In this document: piece after piece, positions 15,340 through 37,798 of the stretch
Layout of the letters: the number at the start of each line of letters is the position of its first letter
Position numbering within the stretch: the stretch's first letter is position 1
Assembly (NCBI GenBank): GCA_005281725.1
Contig: SSBO01000003.1
Coordinates: 4,092,495-4,156,494 of the forward strand
Origin: Wuchereria bancrofti
Taxonomy: Eukaryota; Nematoda; Chromadorea; Rhabditida; Onchocercidae
Direction: 5' to 3'
Length of the DNA stretch: 64,000 nt
Program-made: the position numbers and the translations under genes
Notes under the pieces: generated by a model
The model's database searches: none
The model's input: the letters and a program-made list of their open reading frames with translations, nothing else
Told to the model about the DNA's origin: nothing

Positions 15340-16691
15340 AATCATCTTGAATGACATCTCAGATTGTGTCAACCAAACAGCTATGACCTCATCATCGATC
15401 AAAGCCGCTTAAAATTGTAAAATATGTGATTGAGTAATTGCAAAATAAAGATTATTAAACATTTGCTATAAAAAAATATCAATAAAATATAAATAATATT
15501 TCTAACTTTAAATAATGTTCTAAATTTGATCAAAATGATAATTTTTTTAAAAGATAATTGATATCAGCCATAATTATTGCGGTAATATTTCAACATCATA
15601 TAGTTGATTGAGAAAAAAAAGGATCAAATTAAATTTGTAAATACAAAGATATCTCAATAATATAATTTGATTACAATTAAATCAAAAAAATTTAAAGCAA
15701 AATTATAATTAAATCAAAGCAAAAATTAATAAAATGTAAAACATCATTTCTAAACATTTTAAAATAATTTAGCTCTAATAAAATTAATTAACATGTTTAC
15801 ATAAAAGATTAAAATTTTACCTAATTCGTTTTGCTCAGTGTTAGCTAATCATTTCGTGACAGTTTTATTTAACTAATGGACTTTCTTTTCCTTTTTTTTT
15901 TTTGAAACAAAGGTATGAAAAATTTGTACCGCAGAAATTTTGCCATTAGTTACATTTTCGTATTGATAACATTGCTATTACTCTTTCCATTGAATAATTA
16001 GTAATAATTAATGTTTTTGATTTGAAAAGTTTTTGGCTTGAAATAAAAGTCTTAATGAATTAATAATTGTATTAAGTTTTCTTATCTTACATTCAGTAAT
16101 TATTAGGATTGTATGAGAATTTTCTATTAAAATATAATTTTAATCGTTTCAGTAACATTAAAAAAAATGTGGAATTTTTATTGATTTAATAATAAGTGTA
16201 ATAAAATAGTTTTGTGACCTTAATATTCATTGAAATCGTAAAATTTATAAAGAGCAAGAAAAAAGCAAAAAGACAAAGGAATTTTTAAAATTTTAAATTT
16301 ATAATTTTCAAATAAAAAAAAAAGGAATTATAATAAAGTATAATGAAGGAATTAAATTTTTTTTTGCAATAAATAGTAATGGAATAAATCTGCATAACAA
16401 ATGGTTTCTGAAAAAAAAATTACATATGTTTTATAACAATTTGTCAATAATAAAATTAATTAATTAATTGCTTATTAAATAATTGCAAATCTATGATAGT
16501 TGTAAACGCTATCAATTATCACTCATTCACTGTGATAATGATAATTTCATCTGATATGCTTTATTTTTAATTGAAAAATCGGAAAAAATTTTATTGTATT
16601 TATTTTTATTTTTAAAAGCTTCAAAAATTCCATTAAATTTTTATTTAATGTAAAATTTTAAGTTAAAATATGTTTCAGCTGCAAATATTTA
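15340..16691. other. Intergenic region between GAPDH A and the SLC26 pseudogene
   Basis: After the AATAAA at 15444 there is only AT-rich sequence with A/T homopolymers. A TATGTTTCAG acceptor at 16670-16679 lies 12 bases before the ATG of the following gene and may be its old trans-splice site. No coding segment was seen. Confidence 0.45.
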
Positions 16692-18909
16692 ATGGCAACT
16701 GAAATAGTAAGAAATAATTTTCCAATTATTTCAACTATACGGCAACAACAACAACAATTTTATAAAATTAAAGAAAAAATTAGCAATTTATTTGAATTTA
16801 TCAAAAATCATTTACCTATAATATATTGGCTACCAAAATATAATTGGCGCAATTCGTTCTTTGGCGATGTAAGCGGCGGATTAACGATGGCTGTATTAGC
16901 TATTCCACAAGGTATAACTTCATTTTATCCTTTAAGTTTAAAACTTTAGATTTTTAAACAAGTTTGCTCTCTCAACCTGTCTTACTTTATTTCACATTTA
17001 CTATTCAAAAAAATTATCAATATTTAATTTAAAAAAATTTTGATTTGAATTGACTTTTCAAGTTTTAAAATCTAAAATTTAAAAATATTTTAGGAATTGC
17101 TCATTCAGCATTAACTGAGGTTGAGCCTGTTCATAGCCTATATACTGCTATCTTTCTAGCATTTTTTTACATTTTATTTGGTACATCACGACATAATTCA
17201 TTAGGTAAGATTTTAATTACTCAAATTTTAGTAATGGAATTACAAAAATAAACAGAATTATACTTTTGAAATTTTTACAGTCTATTTGGTCACAAATTTT
17301 GCATGAAAATATCATTGTTATTACAATTAATTAAAAATACAAAATTTTTAATTTTTGTTTTGAAAAATTTCTCGAAATTACTTTCTTTTTGTTAAGCTCC
17401 TGTTTAACCCTAAATAATATTGTCTTTTAGTAATAGTAATTATTTATATTAGCAATAATTATCGTTTGTGACACTTTCAATACACTTATCAATTTACCAT
17501 AAGTTTTTTTTAATGCAAGAAATAAGTGAAATGATAATTATTCATCATGAGTTAGTTAATCTTATCAGCCTTATCAGTAATAATCATGTCAGACATTATG
17601 ATAATATCTTATTTTTTTCTTTGTTGTTCAGGCGGTTTTGCAATACTATCATTAATGACGCATTCTATTCAAAAAAAAGTTATGCTTTTTTTTAAAGTTA
17701 AAAAAGCTATTCAAAAAGTTATGCTAAAATACAACAAATTAAAAAATGAAACAAATTTTGAAAATAACGATGAAATTTTTGATTATTTTAATAATACACT
17801 ACCAATGGATTTTATAAATGGAACAAATTCAAATTTTCCATTCTCTAAAAGTTCAACTGATTTGAATAATTTGAAACCAATACATATGGCAACTGCTATT
17901 ATGTTTACAAGTGGTTTTATGTAGGTAATGTGCAAATTTTTTTCCTGATTTAAATTTTATTTCCATTTTTTTTTATTTCAATGGAACTTTGTTATAAAAT
18001 GAAACCAAATTTGTCAATTTTACATTTTATTTAATTTATTAAGTAAATTAATTATTTGAAATTTATATCACATATAACTTTTCCATAATTATATTAAACG
18101 AAGAAAAAAAAACAATTTTTTATAATAAAAAAAGCATATGAGATGTTAGAAATAGAAATCAAATTTTTAAATTAAATTTTGACATAGAATTAATATATAA
18201 ACTAAACTTTTAGCACCATATTGTATTACATTGTTCAGTTAATAAAATTCCTATTAATAAATAATTGTTTATTTCTTGTTGATACTATCATTTGCAAATT
18301 TTCAAAAATTTTTAGTACCAAAAAATTATTGTTTTTTTTAATACGATTATATGAAAAAATTTTAATTAGAAACTAGAAATTATTTTTAATTATTTTTCGT
18401 TTTAATAAATGAATGCTATCAAATCCCAAATTAATACTAATTAAACTTAATAAAATTTTTTAATGAATGATACCTTTTGAGAAATTGTAACTAAATTGAT
18501 TCGCTTTTCTTGCAAATTATAATGGGCATTTTGCGCCTAGAATTTTTGACGTGCTATTTTTCGGAACAAGTAATGTCTGGTTTTGTTGTTGGCGGTTCTA
18601 TACATGTATTTTTTGCTCAAATTAGTCATATTATGAGCATTTCCGTACCGAAACGTAACGGAGCAGGATATCTCTATTATGTAATTAATTAAATATTGAT
18701 TTTAATTTTTTTTTTCTCGTCTTTTTCTTTTGTAACATTATTTAGCATAAAATCAATCCTAGAAATTTTGATTCCAAATATTGTCTGCTAAATACTATAG
18801 AAGTAAATTTTATTTTAGTATAATATTATATATTATTTTCAATGAGGAAATTACTTTTGAAATTAAAAAATTAATTCATAATTTTAAAATATAATAATAG
18901 TTATAAGAA

Positions 18910-18910
18910 C

Positions 18911-18942
<32 letters not shown>
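18910..18942. repeat. (AAT)n microsatellite
   Basis: Eleven or so AAT/ATA units lie just before the acceptor at 18957 in the SLC26 pseudogene. Confidence 0.9.
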
Positions 18943-18946
<4 letters not shown>

Positions 18947-21598
18947 CAATAATTTAGAGAATTTATGATCTTTTGGAATATTCTTCCGAAATACACCTAC
19001 CAACCGTAACATTTAGCATATCAGCTATCATTTTTCTTATCTTTGGAAAAGAAATACTTGCACCATGGCTTGCTGATGTATTTTTATTTCCAATTCCATA
19101 TGAACTTGTTTTAGTAGGTATTCTTTGAAATCAATATATCATTTCCATTTAATTACATTATTTTTATTTACAAAATTAACAATTAAAAAGTAGAAATTAA
19201 ATTATCAATAATTTCTGATATAATTTAGGCAATAATAGTAATTACTGCAACAAAATTTGCTGAAATACCAGAACGTTATGAAGTAAATGTTGTTGGTGAT
19301 ATACCTACTGTGTATGAATTATCCGACTTTTTAATTAATTAATTAATAAAAAAAAAAGAAAATTTTGATTTTCTTAAATTAATATTATATTAAACATATG
19401 TTTTGCTTTGTTCAACATTTCAAAATTTTAAATATCATTATATAAATATAAACACGTGCCAAGTTTGATTTGAACTTTTAAAAAAATCATTAAATAATGA
19501 TTTTTTCTCGTTAGTTTGCTTAAATTTGTCAAATTAATTAAAATATATTAAAGATTAAAGTTAAATTAGTGAAATTTTCATTTGCAATGCGAAATTTTCG
19601 AATTTAAAACTTTTAAATATATAACGAAAATTAAATTGGTTTAGATTTCCAACACCAATTCTACCACCATTTGTTTTTTTTTTTTTTTCAACTGTTCTTC
19701 TGGATTCGTTAATTACAGCTGCAATATTGTGTTGCTGTACATATAACTGTTGCAAAAATTGTTGAACGACGTTATAATTACAAAATTTGCTATCGACAGG
19801 TAAATTATTTGTATTCTGTTAATGCATTATTAAATTTTTTCGTAGTAACAAAAATTATGTTAATAATGATATTAAATAATTTTCACTTTTTTTCTTCATT
19901 TCGTTCTTTTTTTTTCTGTTTTTTTTTTGTAGGAACTATATGCGTTAGGATTATCTAGCATGTTTTCATCCCTTCCCGGTTTATCCTGTTACTTCTGGTT
20001 TTGCTCGTTCAGTAATTGGTGCAGCTGTAGGTGGAAGTACTCAAGTATGAATGAAATAAAATTATTTTATTCAGTACTCCTTTATTATTATTATTAATTA
20101 TTGTTATTATTATAAATGTTATTATTACTATTGTGAATACTATTATTATTAATATTATTATTGTTTTTATTATAAATTATTGCTATTAGTATTATCACTT
20201 TGTTTTTATTATTACTTCGTTTCAGTTGACAACACTTTTCTCAGTTCTTACATTACTTTCGGTAATATTATACATTGGTCCAGCATTAGCTTATTTACCA
20301 CGAGTAAGTCATTTCATTTAATAATTTGCATTAAAAAAATTATGAAATTAGCTTACACTTTTTCTATTTTTCTCAGAAGGAATTAATTCATTAAATTTTC
20401 AAAATAAAAATGTCTTACAGTGTATATTAGCTTCAATGTTATTAGTTACAATGAAAGCGTATTTTGTTGAAATTTCAAGAATTGAAGAAATTATGGCCTG
20501 TATTCAAAGTTGATTTTGTTAGTTTTACAATCCTTTCATTCATTCTTTCCTTTTTTTAGCTTTTGTTTTGTTTTGTTTTGTTTTCCTTTGAAATATATTG
20601 TCAAAATTAGTTTGCTTAATTTATTAGTAAAGAAATCATTGGTACTTTTTAAAATAAATAATTTCATCCATTAATTAGTAGCAAATTATATTTATTATAC
20701 TTTTATTGTTTTTGTATTGTTTTGATTTTTATTTCTTAAATACAAAAATTATTGTGCTATGTTTTCAAACGTCTATTTCACGTTTTTATATGATTTTTTT
20801 TACATTAGAAACTATAATGTTGATTGATCGATTGATTGCTTAATTGATTAATTAATTGTCATTACTCCTTTTTTTTTCTTTTTTATTCATTCAAATATTA
20901 GTTTTAATTTGCTTAAAATTTGAGTTAATTAATATATGAAAATTTGTCAGGAATACATTTTATAGCTAATATGGTTGATGAGTATGATGTTTACAATTTG
21001 TTTTGATGTTGGCGAAGGTTTGGCATTAGCAGTTGCATTTGCTGTACTGACAACGATAATCAATGGTAAGTATGTAATTAAGTCAGCAAGTTAAATAAGT
21101 ATTAAATATACAAAGAAATAAATAACAAAGTTATAACTGAAGTGCTAACAAAACTATTTTATAGTTTTAAACAAGTAAGTAATGAAATAATTATGTAATA
21201 ACTAAAAAAATTTTATGTATACTTCTATTATGATTATTTATATCCTTTTAAAAACTTTTTAATACTAAAGAAGAAAGAGTAAAACAAAAAAGTAAAATTT
21301 CAAGTAAAAATGTAATTTGTTTCATTTTTGTTGTTTATTTGTTTGTTTTCAAGGCTACCTTGGCATTTATTAGCAAGAAATGATGATGGAAATTATTGTG
21401 AAATGGAAAGTAAACAATTAAAGTCCATTAATAGTAACATTTGTATTTTTCGACTTAATGCGCCATTAATCTTTTTACCTCTTTTTTTTGTTTGGATTTC
21501 CTAAAATGTAAAAAAATTAGTCTTACTGAAGAAAAATTTTTAAAATTTTAAGAAAAATTTAAAATCAAGCTTACTGAAAAAAAATGAGCACGAAAGAA

Positions 21599-22320
21599 CT
21601 TTAAAACTTAAAATTTTTATTTAAAAAAACTTTTTAAAATTAAATCAATCATCATAGCTTTATTTAAAGGAATCTTATTAATTTTAATAAATTTTTAGCT
21701 AATTTGATAAAAATGATGAGTTAATGAATGAATGAAGAAAACAGCTAATTTTTTTTAAATGAAAATCTTTTAAATATGAAACTTTCAACTTACAAATTGA
21801 TATATTAAATTTTAAAAAAATCTTTTTTTAAATATTAGTAAATTTCGAAATGGAATAACTTACTGTGTGTAAATTAATTATAAACAAAATTGATAACATT
21901 TTATTTTTGATATGAAAAAAAACACAAAGTCTAATAGAAATTACACATAATGAAATATTTAGCAATTTAAAATTGATTTTAGATTTATGATGAACTTATT
22001 TCACGTGGTATTAAAATATTTTTTGTTGCACTATCAAGTAAGTTTTTTCTTTTCTAATTCAAATTGTAAATTTAAATAAAATAATGAACTTAGTCACCCA
22101 TTGTTTCCAGTGCTTTCAATAAATCATATTAAATAAATTTTTAATGTTAAATGTTTGAGATAAAAATAAATTTTTACTTAAAATTAAATTTAAAACTTAG
22201 AGTTTTTATTTAAAAAAGACCTTTTGAAGTTAAATTAATCATCATAGATTTAATGATTACTTAAAGAAATCTTATTAATTTTAATAAATTTTTAGGTAAT
22301 TTGATAAAAATGTTTGATGC
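21599..22320 (+). repeat. Partial duplication of the last-intron end and last-exon start of the SLC26 pseudogene
   Basis: About 120 bp at 21599-21718 resemble 22190-22318. Both end in CTTATTAATTTTAATAAA, then TTTTTAG and a short AATTTGATAAAAATG segment. The first copy is followed by non-coding sequence, so it looks like a degenerate copy of the terminal exon boundary. Confidence 0.6.
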
Positions 22321-22390
22321 GACCAATTTTCATGAAACTATTCCAAGAAATGTTATCATTGAGCACTTAGATGATGTTTACAATTTATGA

Positions 22391-24213
22391 AAATATGAGA
22401 GCAATTGATAAGTAAATCAATTCAAATTAATTCATTTAAGATAAACAGTTTAATTAGAAGCATACTTTAATTAGATATTGATAAAAAATGACACCATTTC
22501 TTTATAGATATAATTCAATTAATATTCTTTAATTATATTTGATTATATTTACTTGTAGACATTTTTTTAATTAATATTATTTGATTATATTTAATTTTTT
22601 AGAAGCATATTATTTAATCATATTTAGTTGTGGATATTATTTAATCTTTTATTTTTTTTTTCAAAGAATAGCATTATCGGTGATAATAATTTTTCTAAAA
22701 AAAGAAATAATTCATATACAACATATATTAGATTTTAAATAAGTAAAAAAATGGAAGAAAAATTCAGTTATTTTTATTATATTTTATTGTTACATTTATC
22801 TAATTTCTTTCAACTATTATCAACTATCGATTATATATCATTTGATAAATTAATACAATTAATAATAATTAATGAAATTCGAAAAATATAAAAGAAAGGA
22901 AGAAAAAGTTTGGTAAAATTAAATGTGGAAATAAAAGTTAAAATTAATATTTACAGTGCAAAAAGAGAAAAAAAAGACTTACAGAAATTCAGAAACAATG
23001 TTTTTTCGAGATGATTGATAATTATTTCTTGGAACTTTTTAAATGCTCAAAAAAACGAAAAGAACAAAAATTAGTTTCAAGAATAAAAAATAATAGCTAT
23101 ATGTAATATTCTTGTATGACTGACTACATTTTTAATTGTGTACAAATAATAGACACAAAAGTATATAAATTATCAAATTATATTAGGCATTTAATATGTT
23201 TACGTTTAATTGCTAATAGTGAATTTTTTCTAATTTTACAATTTTTTAACATTAAACTCTTGTTTAGCAAATTTAAAAATGTCTTGAAGTAGATGATTCA
23301 CAATTTAATTCAATATGTTAGCTGCTAAAAAAAATTTAATAAAATGAAATTATCCTTATGATTGATATTTGTTGATTTTATAACGTAAAAGTTTTAGAAG
23401 CATTCATTAATTCCCTATGCAGTTTACTTGCAAATACTTCTATTACTACTTCTTTATTGTACTCAGTGATATGATACACCTCCGACAAATATTATCAATG
23501 TTTCAGATAATTTTAATCTTGTAGATGATTTGTGAGATGCATCACACCTCATGATTGTATGATATGTTCAGGTGATAGCGAGAAAACACTCCAGCACTTC
23601 TTTTTTAAATTTATGAACTTCAAATTCCAAGCAACATTTCTCGGAACTTCCTACACATCAAACATTCATCGCTCATTCTCGAAATGATAACACCAAATGA
23701 TTTTTTTTTTTTACGAAATGATTGACGCTGGCCGACACTTTTAACTTATCACAGCAACTCATTTAGAAGCAAAACAAACGAAATTCAAAAACGTACAACA
23801 TTACTGCTGCTGCTGCTGTGTATCAGAGAAGTAGTGAACTTCAACTTCCAAGCAACATTTTTTAAACAGCATTCATTATTGCTAGCAATTCAGTAACGAT
23901 CTATTCACAAATATGTAAAAAAAAAAGAAAAAAAAACTTTGAACTGATTTATTACTTGAAACTAACAACTCGAACAACAGAAACATAAGCTACCCATTGT
24001 AATTTTAAAAAGCACACAAATATCAACTACGAGAGATATATGATAGGATGTTATGTAAAAGAGAAAGTTTTCTTAGAAATGAAGAAAAACCATGCATATC
24101 TACTCATTTCAACAATAAAATTACAAAAAAAATCTTAATGTCGCTTTTTCATAATGGTATTCTGGTTTTGATAGTATTAGACCATAGTGATGATAATGTA
24201 CCACCAGTATTGT
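22391..24213. other. Intergenic region downstream of the SLC26 pseudogene and GAPDH B
   Basis: The two flanking genes converge here. The sequence is AT-rich with a short CTG run at 23803-23818. No coding exon or structured RNA was recognised. Confidence 0.45.
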
Positions 24214-26435
<2,222 letters not shown>

Positions 26436-29400
26436 AATGAATCGATGAAAATGCCTCGGAAGAATGTGTAAAACAGAGCTGATATAGAGTAACAGCGTTA
26501 AATTTGATTTTTTCTTTCCAAAAAATTAGTTCATAAATATAAACACATCGCATAAACACGATAAGAGAAACAACATAAAACAGGTTGTATTTTTTTTGCC
26601 TCAACATAACTATATTATTCTTGCATCCTTCAAGTATGGAAAATGAGTTGTTAAAACAATTTTACTGTTTCAATTAAGCTACTTATCTTACTTCGTTGTC
26701 ATTCAGAAAAAAAAAAACTATAGAAGTCTTAGTGTCGAATTTCTTATGTAACTTTCTATAGATAGTCAAACCTAAATAGGAAGAAAACATCAGGTGATAA
26801 CACTAACAAAATCTTTGAAACAACAAAAATTCTTGAACAACAGCTGTCGCTCAATTTTCAAGACAACATTGTCAAATATCTCTGAATGGAATACTTATAC
26901 AGTGCAGTGTAATACTAAGCTGATTATTATGCAAATTAATTGTCCATCATAAAGGGTGATATGGCGGGAAGGTCACTGTGAAGTTGCTATAGAAAGGTCA
27001 AATCAGTGATGTGATGTAATCTTTGACCCGATCATACTATTTTTTGCTATTTCTTTACTACAAATCGTTAAATTATAGCATGACTTGCAATTGTAATCAA
27101 TCATTTGCATTTACATACTGCAAAGGTCAACCACCACCAATAGACATTGAAAATAATGTGAAGAATGAATAAATTTTCATTTCTAATTCAAACAAAAAAA
27201 AAGGTTATCCATTAGTATGAAACTTCGCCATAAAAAAATTTTTCTTCACTCTCAACGCACAAAACAAACTAAACCATTCACTTCAGAAGAACTGTGAACA
27301 TGAACGTGAATGTCAACATCAACGTCAACAATTTTAGTTCATGGATCAATTAAAACAATATTAACTTATGTACTACCTATATAACATAAATCTTAATACC
27401 ATACAGGTGATAAGCAATTAATTATTTAAGTGAAGTTTTCTGTCAAACCATTCATTAAGCACTGATAAATGCAAAAGGATAAGTGTGTGTCCATCTGATA
27501 AGATATCATTTGGTGACAACAACTCTCTCTCATAACCAAGCAACAACTACAGCAACCCTATCACCCACTAACTTTACCTTCCAAGCAACTAAATGCCCAA
27601 CACTACTGCTCGGGTGAGATGAATCGATCCGCGCTTGCACCATTGCTGGGCGCATCTATCCCTCTTCTTTCACACATACACACACCTACACACATACATA
27701 CACACACATATATATACCGCACTTTTTATGTTCCTATTGACACACATACACTTTTAGATCCACTTCAATGTAAGCAGACAAACATACACATATCTAAGCG
27801 GACACATGCAGACAGACAAACGTAGAAACAGACACAGACATACTTGCAGTTCACTTGTGCATTGCGTTCCTATGCAACACACATATACACTACACACACA
27901 GACATTCATTTTAAGTGAACAGACGAACATACACAGACATATTGCACCTAACAGTCTGTACGTGCTGGAATATGATGGTTGAGTGGGGGAGAATTACGAC
28001 TGTGAAGAGGTGACTTTCTGTTGGAGGTGACATTTGCAACAGTCTTGCATTGCACTTGACAAGAATACACACGGACATAATCGAAGAGGAAAATGTTCCT
28101 TAAGAAGTAGAGGGACAAGGAGATAGGAAGAGAGAGAGGGAAACAGAGATAGCGCATCAGTCGTTTTTTATTGATTAATGAAGAACGGCTGATTTGATCT
28201 TGAAAATTGCTGCACGTTCATGTTAACTTGCTCCAAGACTTCCTTTCAGTGTAATATGAATAGAATTTGAGAGGGAGAGGGAACGAATCTTATCATCACA
28301 TCATCAGTATTAGTCTAGGATGCATGTCAAAGAAAACTATTTCATAGTTTAAAGAATGAGAAAAATGCTGATTTAATTATTCAGGATTAATTTTAAATCT
28401 TAGACTTGCCATAGTAGCTAATATGATTCACAAGACAGAGGCTATTATATTTGCTGCGTGCTATGGGAATAATACAGCATACCATGAAATTGAGTAGTCT
28501 ATTATTGGCGCACACACACACACATATAGTTGACAATAAATTATATTTAAAAAGGAAGGTCAGTGAAAAGGTCAATAGAGAAGTAACAGAGTTTAATGCT
28601 CAGTTCTGTTACATTTTTCCACTAAATCCATTCAAAATTTCATTTGTTGAGAACGAAAATATTTTGTTCATTTCATAAAAAAGTACAATAAAAGTACAAA
28701 TAGACAGACAGGCAGACAGATAGACGGACAGACACACACATATACATCCATATTTAACATAGATACTTGTACTTCTGGATTCAATTTAATCTAAACGTTT
28801 TCGTCCTTTTACGTCTACGTTCACGTACATCTAATATATAATCTGTGATTGTACAGAATGCATTTAATCATCTAAAAATGGAACATAAATCATTCTTCGC
28901 TTATTATTATGAAAAGGAAAGAGAAAAGAACAACCATACATATACGCATTGTTAAAATAGACTAAACAACTAATTGAGTATCTCGCGAACGTCCCGAGAA
29001 ATCTCGGAGAAATTGGCACCAACGTGTCATTTCATCTTGGTTATTTTTCTTTTCACTTTCTAAATGCAGCAAATTGAAACTAAAAAAGAATTAATCTCTT
29101 TTCATTTCTTCCTCTCTTTCTTTCTCTATCATCTCTCACTGATCCTATCATATCTTTGCACTCTCTCTCTCCAATTAAGTATTATTCCTTCCTCATCTCT
29201 CAATTATCATTAATGCATATTATTTGTACATCTCCTTAATTTTCTTTTTTGTTCACTTTCGTTTTCTTTTTTTCTTTGCACATCAATTTCTCCTATTCAC
29301 AATTTTATATCTCTCTTGGTACCGCATGACGTGTCTAATCCTCTTTCTAAGCATACTCTATTCTCCCATCCAATTCGAATGTAAATTTTTTTCTTGTTTT

Positions 29401-29511
29401 TTTCGAAATAGGTGGAAAGTCATTACCATAAGAAATAACGGTTATAACAGCGTTAAGTCAGGTCTAGTTGTGGGAGCGTATGCGTGACTTAGGCGTTACG
29501 TGTGGTTTGTT
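26436..29511. other. Intergenic region between divergent GAPDH B and BTBD10 genes
   Basis: About 3 kb between two genes transcribed away from each other, so both promoters should be here. It holds CA-rich and GACA-rich simple repeats (27670-27935 and 28703-28745) and pyrimidine-rich stretches at 29095-29290. It is less AT-extreme than the other spacers. No coding exon was recognised; short open frames here come from simple repeats. Confidence 0.45.
27670..27935. repeat. CA-rich simple-repeat region
   Basis: Interrupted CACA/CATA repeats at 27670-27716 continue as dispersed ACACAGACA-type units up to about 27935. A second patch of GACAGACA-type units lies at 28703-28745. Confidence 0.8.
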
Positions 29512-35920
<6,409 letters not shown>

Positions 35921-37798
35921 TGAAAGACGTTATTACGAGCATTTTCCCTTCTTTATTCCTATTATTTATTTGCATCTAATGCTTTCCGATGCTTTGTTTA
36001 AAAAGAATTACAGCCGCCTAAATAACTATGATAATGATAATGATGATGCTGCTGAATGATGCTAGATATTATTAACTGCAGATAGGTGTAGGTAAATTAA
36101 AATATATGAAATTAAGGTGGTTTTTTTCTGGTCGATTTATTCGTTAGTCTGTGTGCTGAATATTTTGCTCTTTGATTATAATCTGCTAAAGTGCAAAATG
36201 GAATTTAATGTGGGAGCTTAGGTTATAGCATCCTTTATCAAGCAATAATGCATACCGTTAGTCGATAGTTATGAAATACATTGCGATCTTAATTACAGCT
36301 TCTTGAAATTTTGATTTTTTCTAATTGCTTTTCATCCTATAAACTTGCGAATCGTTGATTTTATCAAGTAAAGCTCTCTAAAGAAAGTGAGGGAATTAAA
36401 TGGGTAGCTTTTGTGTAATGCAGCTAATCTTAGGTACAATTTGTTATTTAAAGCTTATGAACTGTCAGTTTTATAATACTTTTGATGTGTTCCGGTTTTA
36501 ATGTTATTCGATCGATCGAACTTTGTAGATTTCATTTCTGTTTTCACTCTGTTTGTGAATCACACAGCTTTCTTTAAAATTTTCAGTTGAGCTGCTTTAA
36601 TTTGGTAAAGCATGCATATTAATATAGCATTTCCGTAACATTCTATAGCATAATATCTGCTCTCATTCTAATTTTCCCGAAAGTTACGATATTTTTGTCC
36701 GTATTCAATCTTTGCTTTTATTAGCAACAAAATAGATGCTAGGAATGAAATAGTGAGATTGAATTGTTCAGGAGATGATGAAGCTTGAAATGGATTGAAA
36801 AATAGAAGAGTGAAAACTGAGAAAACAAATGAAAGCACTGAAAAAAAGAGTAAAAAAGTTAGGGCTTTCATCGGTTTAGTCAAAATATATGGAATTTAAA
36901 CATAATCTTTCAACCAATTCATTTTATTAACAATTTCAAACTTAAATTTCCTTTATTTACAAACATTAAATTATTGCCTTATGATGATTCTATGCTTTTT
37001 CCTTTTCATATCTGTCGTCTTTGCATTCTTTCACCTGTATTTTATAAATCAAGATTCATACGACATTTTTGGCATTCATATGCATGCAAAAAAAAAATTA
37101 ATTTATATACACACACATATATATATACATACACGCACACATGCGTATTACTTTAAGCTCTTTACGTCAATTTTTAAAATCATTTATTGCTAATCTTTCT
37201 CGTTCATTTGTTTTATAATACGAACAAAACAAACAGTAAAGCGTTTTTTGTTCTTTTTTTTACTGCGATTCTTTCTATTCGATGTTCGAAAAGATTACAA
37301 AACATTTTATGAATTTTCGGGGAAATAAAATGAATATTTATTATTGTCGAAAATTAAAAACTTTTGAATGAGGTTTTTAATGCCAATCCGTTAATTATAA
37401 TAAAATTAATATTTCTAATTAAACTTCCAGGTTTAGCTCTTGTAAATTAACTTTTCTCCAGTTCCAGAGTTCTCAAATATTACTATTTTCTCTATTGTAT
37501 GAGTGAGGATAACTTTAATGGGATTTTATTCAAACTGTTTTTGTAACAGATGGAATTCATATCATTTATAGATGTGAAGAAATGACTGTAAATTTTTAAA
37601 GTAATATCACAAGTTTGGGTAGTAACTGGGAAATGAAAAGAGAATTTGCAACTAGCAGATGTATGGCTTACTTTTGATTATGAATTTGCTTTTTTTTTTT
37701 CTTCCCAAGAAGAAGATTTCAAAAAAAAAAAAACAAATCCATGTCAACATTAGGCATTCATTTAAAAAGATAGACGAAAATTTGGAAAGATTCAGCTC
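35921..37798. other. Region between convergent BTBD10 and LIM genes
   Basis: This should contain the 3' UTRs of both flanking genes. A CA/TA simple repeat lies at 37106-37143. Nothing with recognisable coding potential was found; the hydrophobic frame on the minus strand at 36668-36883 lacks any family resemblance. Confidence 0.45.

Larger units (their letters stand above)
16692..22390 (+). pseudogene. Decayed SLC26/SulP anion transporter
   Basis: SLC26 proteins exchange sulfate, chloride, bicarbonate or oxalate through a 14-segment membrane domain followed by a cytoplasmic STAS domain. Exon remnants in order: 16692..16911, 17094..17204 (GIAHSALTEVEPVHSLYTA), 17632..17921, 18516..18680 (SEQVMSGFVVGGSIHVFF), 18958..19113, 19229..19311, 19645..19799, 19933..20044 (ELYALGLSSMFSS), 20226..20303, 20421..20517, 20966..21065 (FDVGEGLALAVAFAVLTT), about 21353-21470, 21983..22037, 22296..22390 (STAS end). 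Lesions: TAG at 17922-17924 where a CAG codon is expected at the exon end; the next acceptor reads AA instead of AG (18514-18515); frameshifts near 19720-19745, 19970-19978 and 20491; and an unclear acceptor near 21352. The neighbouring genes in this sequence carry no frameshifts, so sequencing error is a poor explanation. It sits between the two inverted GAPDH genes. Confidence 0.8.

Noticed and set aside
36668..36883. Hydrophobic minus-strand open frame (71 residues)
   Set aside because: It has no family match and no splice context, and lies in the region expected to be 3' UTR of the flanking genes.
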